Below are positions 59,007 through 64,000 of a stretch of 64,000 bases of DNA, piece by piece. Under the pieces are notes generated by a model. That model was not told where the DNA came from, did not search any database, and saw nothing but the letters and a program-made list of their open reading frames with translations. The stretch lies in the NCBI RefSeq assembly GCF_000687555.1, contig NZ_JHWJ01000013.1, forward strand, positions 62,001 to 126,000, in the 5' to 3' direction. The position numbers and the translations under genes are program-made. Source of the DNA: [Clostridium] aerotolerans DSM 5434. GTDB taxonomy: Bacteria > Bacillota > Clostridia > Lachnospirales > Lachnospiraceae. Each line of letters begins with the position of its first letter. Position 1 is the first letter of the stretch.

Positions 59007-59733
59007 CCATTACGTCTTAACATTTGCCCAGTGGTGCATGTATGGCTCACAGGGGCTGGCTCTAGCTGGTGTTTTTGCATATGTCTTTTACCGAAATGTA
59101 CTGGTCTTTCTCATTCTGATTCCATTTGGAATTCTTTATCCTCTCTTAAAACGTAAGGAAGAAAAAGAAAAAAGACTGCAGCAGCTTAATGTTGAATTTA
59201 AGGAAGGGATTTTACTATTAGCCTCCTTTTTAAGTGCAGGCTACTCTGTGGAGAATGCCTTTGCCTCTTCTGTGAGAGAGCTGACTCTGCTTTTTGGTGA
59301 GAACGGTCTGATTACCAGGGAGTTTAAGCATATTGAGAATCAGATAAAGATCAACCGCTCCGTGGAACAGGCACTGGCAGAGTTTGCAGCCCGCAGTGGT
59401 CTTGATGATGTGAAGAATTTTGCTGAAGTCTTTGGAGCGGCAAAGCGAAGTGGAGGAGAGCTGGTTTCCATTATCAGCCATACCGCTAACGTTATCCGGG
59501 ACAAGGTATCTGTCCGTCAGGAGATACTTACCATGTCAGCGTCGAAACAGTTTGAGCAGAAGGTCATGAACATGATTCCTTTCTTTATTGTGATCTATAT
59601 TGATATCACGTCACCTGGATTCTTTCATGTGATGTATACCACCTTTATGGGGAGAGCTGTAATGACTGTTTGCATGGTGCTGTATGTGGTTGCATTTTTT
59701 ATTTCAAAGAAGATCATGAGCATTGAAATATAA
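58891..59733 (+). CDS. tadB: Tad pilus membrane platform protein TadB
   Basis: About 280 residues. After a basic N-terminus comes a hydrophobic segment (GLALAGVFAYVFYRNVLVFLILIPFGILYPL), then the T2SSF domain LLLASFLSAGYSVENAFASS with the conserved Asn-Ala-Phe and FAEVFGAAKRSGGELVSII, and two C-terminal helices (FFIVIYIDITSPGFFHVMY). The T2SSF domain anchors the pilus platform. The start is uncertain: ATG 58891 has AAGAGG three bases before it and overlaps tadA by 116 bp; GTG 58957 would overlap by 50 bp and has AGGGAAGG 13 bases upstream. The overlap with tadA is in another frame. Confidence 0.8.
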   Translation: MKTWTVKKRTTKKGSREGLTKWVTFKTPKNLKQQALNYDHYVLTFAQWCMYGSQGLALAGVFAYVFYRNVLVFLILIPFGILYPLLKRKEEKEKRLQQLNVEFKEGILLLASFLSAGYSVENAFASSVRELTLLFGENGLITREFKHIENQIKINRSVEQALAEFAARSGLDDVKNFAEVFGAAKRSGGELVSIISHTANVIRDKVSVRQEILTMSASKQFEQKVMNMIPFFIVIYIDITSPGFFHVMYTTFMGRAVMTVCMVLYVVAFFISKKIMSIEI

Positions 59734-59742
59734 GGAGAAGCC

Positions 59743-60999
59743 ATGTTTAAGAATTATTTCAGGAAATGGAATCTTTCCCTTACGAAGCCGCAAATAGCAT
59801 GTGTGGCAGCAGGTGTTTTCCTTTATGCCCTCGTAGAGATTACGTCAGTTATGGGAGGCGGGTCAGATGGCAAAGGGTTAAAACGAGCGGGACCAGGACG
59901 GGGAGAAACTACATACGAAATAGAAGTGTCAGGTCTTTATAAGGAAAATACGGATAAGAAAATACCAGTTAAAATTCCGGTTGGGGAGAGACTCTATTCT
60001 GATGATGAGGCGAATAAACTGTTTGAAACCTTAAAGCCCCAATTGGAAAAGCAAATCTTAGGAGAGAATGAATCTCTTTTAGAAATAAGAAAGAATCTGA
60101 ATTTGAAAAGCAGCTTAGATGATTTTGGTTTTAAGATTCGCTGGGAAACAGACAATCCGGATTTAGTAAGTTCTCTTGGAAAAGTAGATAACCAAAAGGC
60201 GGCTGCGTCAGGTGAAGCTGTCATTCTGAAGGCACGCTTGACCGATGGAAGCCATGAACATACATATTCCTTTCCTATAATGGTATATCCCCCTGCCAGC
60301 TCCTTAAAGGAGAAGACCGGGGATGAATTCTTAACCTGGGCTTTAGAGGAAGACCAAAAGCAGCAGACCAAGGATTACCTTCAACTGCCCGATGAGTATG
60401 AGGGCCAGCTTCTTACTTATACCTTTCAAAAGGACAACAGCCATCGTCTCTTTCCGTTTCTGGGATTATTTATGGCCCTGCTCCTTTATTTGAAGGTGAA
60501 TACAGATAAGCAGCAACTGGCAAAAAAGAGGGAGCAACAGCTGCTTCTTGACTATTCAGAGGTAGTTTCAAAGCTGGTGGTATACATTGGTGCTGGTATT
60601 ACAGTTAGAGGTTCCTGGGAACGCATTGTAGCAGGCTATGATGCTGGTGTCAGGGAAGGGAAAAGAAGCGTCAGACCTGTTTATGAGGAGATGATGAAAA
60701 CAGCTTCCCAGCTTGGCAGCGGAGTTTCGGAGAGCAAAGCGTTTGGAGAATTTGGCAGGCGCTGCGGACTTCAGTCATACTTAAAGCTTTCTGCACTCTT
60801 GGAACAAAGTCAAAAAAACGGCAGTAAACAGCTGCGCCAGTCACTGGAGCTGGAGATGATTTCTGCATTCGAGCAAAGAAAAAATCTGGCGAAACGGTTG
60901 GGAGAGGAAGCTGGAACGAAGCTTTTAATTCCCCTATTTCTCATGCTGGCGGTAGTAATGGCTGTCATTGTTGTTCCGGCGTTTCTGTCATTCTTTTGA
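59743..60999 (+). CDS. tadC: TadC-like platform protein with an extra Ig-like ectodomain
   Basis: About 418 residues, larger than a usual TadC (about 300). One N-terminal membrane helix (about 15-38) is followed by a soluble region of about 195 residues with the pattern FGFKIRWETDNPDLVSSLGKVDNQKAAASGEAVILKARLTDGS, which resembles the atrophied bacterial Ig-like domain that has W-S/T-S-N-P-x-V-x--G-V. Then a membrane helix (LFPFLGLFMALLLYL) and a T2SSF domain (DYSEVVSKLVVYIGAGITVRGSWERI then QLGSGVSESKAFGEFGRRCGLQSYLKLSALLEQSQKNG), ending in a C-terminal helix. The added ectodomain would face outward. AAGGAG precedes the ATG, 9 bp after tadB. Confidence 0.8.
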   Translation: MFKNYFRKWNLSLTKPQIACVAAGVFLYALVEITSVMGGGSDGKGLKRAGPGRGETTYEIEVSGLYKENTDKKIPVKIPVGERLYSDDEANKLFETLKPQLEKQILGENESLLEIRKNLNLKSSLDDFGFKIRWETDNPDLVSSLGKVDNQKAAASGEAVILKARLTDGSHEHTYSFPIMVYPPASSLKEKTGDEFLTWALEEDQKQQTKDYLQLPDEYEGQLLTYTFQKDNSHRLFPFLGLFMALLLYLKVNTDKQQLAKKREQQLLLDYSEVVSKLVVYIGAGITVRGSWERIVAGYDAGVREGKRSVRPVYEEMMKTASQLGSGVSESKAFGEFGRRCGLQSYLKLSALLEQSQKNGSKQLRQSLELEMISAFEQRKNLAKRLGEEAGTKLLIPLFLMLAVVMAVIVVPAFLSFF

Positions 61000-61013
61000 A
61001 AGGAGGTGAGAAG

Positions 61014-61199
61014 ATGATAGCATTTATGAAATCCCAGGTCATGGAGTTTATGAAAGAAGAAGACGGTGTTGGCGTTATTGAAATCGTACTGATTCTTGTA
61101 GTATTAATTGGTCTTGTAATTATTTTTAAAGACGCTATTAATGAGGTTCTTGAAGATACATTAAATCAAATCAAGGCTCAGTCAGGAAATGTATACTAA
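61014..61199 (+). CDS. flp: Flp-type (class IVb) pilin
   Basis: About 61 residues with a short leader, then EEDGVGVIEIVLILVVLIGLVIIF, in which processing after Gly would leave Val-Gly-Val-Ile-Glu with the pilin Glu at +5 and Ile in place of the usual Tyr at +6. The tail (KDAINEVLEDTLNQIKAQSGNVY) is amphipathic. It is exported and assembled into the pilus after cleavage by the peptidase encoded at the head of the operon. AAAGGAGG precedes ATG 61014. The last codon overlaps the next gene's start (TAATG). No tandem Flp duplicates are seen. Confidence 0.88.
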   Translation: MIAFMKSQVMEFMKEEDGVGVIEIVLILVVLIGLVIIFKDAINEVLEDTLNQIKAQSGNVY

Positions 61200-63085
61200 T
61201 GAAGAAAAGAGGACAAATCACAGTGTTCTTAAGCCTGGCTCTATTGTGCATCTTCAGCCTTATGTGCGGACTAATCGAGTCCGCACGTATGGCTGGGGCA
61301 AGATGCTATTTAAAGCTTGCAGCAGATTCTGCCATGGATTCCGTATTCAGTGAATATCACAGGGAGGCATGGGATCAATACCGTCTGTTTCTACTTGAAG
61401 CAAAGGATGAAAAGGAGATAAAAGATTCCTGGAATCAATTTATGGAACCGTACATGGAAAGCTCTGGCTGGTATGGTATGGCCATGGAATCAGCGGAGGT
61501 CTCTGACCGAGTGTTGATTACGGACGATGGCGGCTCCCATCTGGACCAGGAGATACTTGATTACATGAAGTATGGAATCATAAAGGATATGCCTGATGGA
61601 GACGGTGCAGCGGATTTGCTGAAAAGTTTAAAAGAGGCATCTTCCGTTGAAAACCTGTCTCAGTCTTATGCCGGGCACACAAAGGAGGCTGTGCGTCTGG
61701 AACGGGCGTTAGAAGACATCAATGACTGTTTAAGGGCACAGAAGGATTACTGGGAGACAGCCCAAAGGCAGTTAGGAAATTATAATGGCAGTGGTTTTCA
61801 AGAGACTGCCCGGAAACTAAAAAGGGAGATGGATCGGATTCCAGCCCTGGTCACCACTTATGGAAAGCGGGCAGACCAATTAAAAAAGAATCTGGATGAA
61901 ACAAAACGCAAAAATGAATCCCTATCAAAGAATATCAGTCCAGAGATGCAAAAAGCCATGGCAGAGGAAGCAAATAGCTATGATACTTATGTAAACCAGG
62001 ACGGACCTAGAAGAAAACAGGTGGAAGCACTTCCGGAACATATAGATATTCAAAAGACCATAATCCAGCAGGCTATGGAAAGAGCCGAAGAAGTAGAAGA
62101 TATTATTGATAATTGGGTGTATGACGATGAGGAAGATTCCGGACCGGATTTAAGTGAACTGTGGGGATCTGTAGAGGATATCTGGAATCGGATTCAAATA
62201 TCGGTGCTATCCTACTCCACTGGCGTAAAGGACCCGGAAAAACAGAAAATATTAGAGCAAATAGAAGGATTTGCGGAACAGGGATTATTAAACCTTGTGC
62301 TTCCAGAAGGCAGTCAGGTATCCAAGGGGATGGTAAACAATAGCTCCTTTCCTTCTGCTTCTATGAGTGACGGGGATGGCGCTTCCATAAATCTTCTGGA
62401 ACGTCTTGTTTTTGAAGAGTATTGCAGCAGGTTTCTGACAAATTTCTGTTCGGAAGAAGAAAAAGAGTTTAAGTATGAGATGGAATATCTCATATCCGGA
62501 AAAACACATGATGAAGATAACTTAAAAAGGGTAGTCACAGAACTGGTAGCTATTCGGGAAGGCATGAACTTAATCCATATCCTTTCAGACAGCGAGAAAA
62601 GGCAGGAAGCCAATGCATTAGCCAGTGTGATCACCGGCGTCACTGGCCTCGCTCCTCTTACTGGAGTAATCGCATTTTTTATCATGACAGTATGGGCATT
62701 GGGTGAGGCAATCGTAGATGTTCAGATGCTGCTGGAAGGAAAAAAGACCGCTTTTATAAAATCAAGGGAAACCTGGAATTTAACGTTATCCAATTTATTG
62801 GAGTTAGGTAAAACGGGAAAATCTTCTGGTGGTAAGGCAGGAGATAAGGGAATCGACTACACAGGATACTTAAAGCTTTTGATGTTTCTTTCCGATCAGA
62901 AGGTGCAAAATTATCGTCTTATGGACATGATACAGTGGAACCTATGTAAAAAGCAAGGAGACTTCCGTATGGAGAACTGCGTCTATCAGGCAGAGATAAA
63001 AGGAAATGTAAAAGCAAAACACCTGTTTTTTGGAGGCAGCAGCCCCTTTTATCCAGTGGATGTCAGAACAGAGAAAGCATATTAA
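61199..63085 (+). CDS. DUF5702-type membrane-anchored protein of the Tad operon (TadG-like)
   Basis: About 628 residues. The start MKKRGQITVFLSLALLCIFSLMCGLIESARMAGARCYLKLAADSAMDSVFSEYH has an N-terminal signal-anchor helix and the TadE/TadG-style SAR motif typical of DUF5702 proteins in clostridia. A long charged helical region (about 150-340) follows, and a pair of hydrophobic helices lies at about 470-515 (LASVITGVTGLAPLTGVIAFFIMTVWALGEAIVDV). It would be anchored in the membrane with most of the chain outside. Role in the pilus is inferred from its place between flp and a TadE-like gene. The ATG overlaps the flp stop. Confidence 0.72.
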   Translation: MKKRGQITVFLSLALLCIFSLMCGLIESARMAGARCYLKLAADSAMDSVFSEYHREAWDQYRLFLLEAKDEKEIKDSWNQFMEPYMESSGWYGMAMESAEVSDRVLITDDGGSHLDQEILDYMKYGIIKDMPDGDGAADLLKSLKEASSVENLSQSYAGHTKEAVRLERALEDINDCLRAQKDYWETAQRQLGNYNGSGFQETARKLKREMDRIPALVTTYGKRADQLKKNLDETKRKNESLSKNISPEMQKAMAEEANSYDTYVNQDGPRRKQVEALPEHIDIQKTIIQQAMERAEEVEDIIDNWVYDDEEDSGPDLSELWGSVEDIWNRIQISVLSYSTGVKDPEKQKILEQIEGFAEQGLLNLVLPEGSQVSKGMVNNSSFPSASMSDGDGASINLLERLVFEEYCSRFLTNFCSEEEKEFKYEMEYLISGKTHDEDNLKRVVTELVAIREGMNLIHILSDSEKRQEANALASVITGVTGLAPLTGVIAFFIMTVWALGEAIVDVQMLLEGKKTAFIKSRETWNLTLSNLLELGKTGKSSGGKAGDKGIDYTGYLKLLMFLSDQKVQNYRLMDMIQWNLCKKQGDFRMENCVYQAEIKGNVKAKHLFFGGSSPFYPVDVRTEKAY

Positions 63086-63104
63086 AGGAAGGAGGCAGAT
63101 GATC

Positions 63105-64000
63105 ATGCCCTTTTTCAGGCGGTCAGCAGGAAAAAAGAATAAAAAAATTGTTACTCTCCAGGTACAAATCCCCGTCTGTAAAGGACGGCCTTCTGCAAAA
63201 AGGGTATTATCATCTGCCTTTCGCTCTAAGCGGGACGGCAGTCTGACGATTGAGGCCGCGATGGCACTTCCTTTATTTGTTTTTTTCATGATTATTATGA
63301 TGATGCCTATGGTCATTATGAATATAAACCGGCAGGTCCAAACAGCCCTTGAAGAGGCTGGGGAAGACTTAAGCCAGTATGCTTATCTCCTTGAAAGTGG
63401 AAAACAGAACGAGCAGGAGACCACCTCAAATACAAAAGGGATTCAAAAAGAGATTCTTGAGAGTCTTGCAGGAGAAGGCGTGCTTTTCTATGTGAGGAAG
63501 AGGGTAGAAGACAAAGCAGATGTAAGTCGCCTGGAAGCAATATCATTTTCCAGATCCTCAGTTCTTAGGGACGAGGAAACCATTGACCTTATTATGGATT
63601 ATCGGGTCAAGCTTCCTTTTTCGGTGTTTGGTCTAAAAAGCGTGCCTATGACAGCCAGGTCCACGCGCAGGGCCTGGATCGGAAAAAAGGGTATGGAGGA
63701 GGCTGAGGCATTGGAATCTGAAGAAATTGTCTATACGGGAAAGGGAAGTACAAGGTACCACAAGTCAAGAACATGCCACTACTTATATAACAACTTAGAA
63801 CAGGTAGCACGAAGTGAGCTGGGGCAAATGAGAAACTTATCCGGCAGTACCTACAAACCCTGTAGCCGATGCCAGCCCTCTAAGGAGGGGAACAGCCCTG
63901 TCTATGTCATGCCGTCAGGAGAAAAGTATCATGGGGATAAGAACTGTTCTTCTATTATATCCTATGTTTCTGCCGTTCCCATTGAATCTGTGCGCCATTT
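63105..64000 (+). CDS. tadE: TadE-like pilus protein with tandem zinc-binding-type repeats (partial)
   Basis: Open to the right edge, at least 298 residues. A basic N-terminus leads to the TadE segment SKRDGSLTIEAAMALPLFVFFMIIMMMPMVIM, the pseudopilin-like helix with Glu at +5. After about 140 residues of exported domain come two repeats of a cysteine module: VYTGKGSTRYHKSRTCHYL ending YKPCSRCQP, then VYVMPSGEKYHGDKNCSSI. Each resembles the Ada-like Y-H-x-x-x-C...Y-x-P-C-x-x-C metal-binding unit found in some competence and nuclease proteins. The second copy is cut by the window edge. ATG 63105 is nine bases from GGAGG; the ATG at 63099 is too near. Confidence 0.75.
   Translation, partial: MPFFRRSAGKKNKKIVTLQVQIPVCKGRPSAKRVLSSAFRSKRDGSLTIEAAMALPLFVFFMIIMMMPMVIMNINRQVQTALEEAGEDLSQYAYLLESGKQNEQETTSNTKGIQKEILESLAGEGVLFYVRKRVEDKADVSRLEAISFSRSSVLRDEETIDLIMDYRVKLPFSVFGLKSVPMTARSTRRAWIGKKGMEEAEALESEEIVYTGKGSTRYHKSRTCHYLYNNLEQVARSELGQMRNLSGSTYKPCSRCQPSKEGNSPVYVMPSGEKYHGDKNCSSIISYVSAVPIESVRH

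Overview
The window is a chromosomal segment of an anaerobic, spore-forming Firmicute, most likely a Lachnospiraceae clostridium of the Lacrimispora / Clostridium saccharolyticum type. This is inferred from gene content and style, not from a database match. Supporting features are strong AGGAGG ribosome sites, several TTG/GTG starts, TTGACA-17-TATAAT promoters, spoVG, a glgC/glgD pair, dnaD plus a dnaC-type loader, a secretin-free Tad pilus locus, and oxygen/NO-defence flavodiiron genes. No rRNA, tRNA, CRISPR array, transposase or prophage was seen.

Layout. 1-4.4 kb: end of transketolase, ROK glucokinase, a CBS/DRTGG family II pyrophosphatase with a structured leader, a flavin reductase-like protein and a shikimate kinase-like protein. 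4.7-10.4 kb: a complete oppABCDF oligopeptide importer. 10.7-19.5 kb: a GH5 endoglucanase without signal peptide, a chemoreceptor on the opposite strand, and a three-gene polysaccharide cluster (GT2-GtrA fusion, cellulose-synthase-like GT2 with a c-di-GMP-type PilZ domain, GT-C-like membrane protein). 19.5-23.3 kb (minus strand): corA, an FNR-like regulator, ric and fprA; a near-perfect FNR palindrome sits about 41.5 bp upstream of the predicted ric start site. 23.5-29.4 kb: AT-rich accessory genes (VOC protein, Cys-motif protein and its decayed duplicate, DUF1697, PadR plus membrane protein, AAC(3)-type acetyltransferase, CPBP protease) ending in a previously unlisted small hydrophobic-peptide gene with a convergent antisense RNA, a candidate type I toxin-antitoxin. 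29.5-35.1 kb: preQ1 riboswitch plus queT, a triple-repeat unknown protein, murC, a cluster of four perfect DnaA boxes, dnaD and dnaC. 35.4-40.4 kb: a GntR-controlled unit of permease, HyuA-type hydantoinase/oxoprolinase and a HExxH protein. 40.6-52.3 kb: prs, brnQ, a YhaN/YhaO (SbcC/SbcD-like) pair, asnS, glgC-glgD-spoVG, ddh and a DUF3783 protein. 52.3-55.8 kb (minus strand): a phosphotransferase, glgB, a DUF2508 protein and an ArsR regulator. 56.0-64.0 kb: a Tad/Flp pilus operon running off the right edge.

How parts work together. Glycogen genes (glgC, glgD, glgB) lie within 7 kb in two units. The Tad operon has prepilin peptidase, TadZ, TadA, TadB, TadC, a Flp pilin, a DUF5702 protein and a TadE-like protein, with two unusual domain additions. 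The most interesting items are the type I toxin-antitoxin candidate, the DnaA-box cluster ahead of the primosome genes, the FNR-like circuit on ric-fprA, the GntR/HExxH operon, and the domain-augmented Tad proteins.
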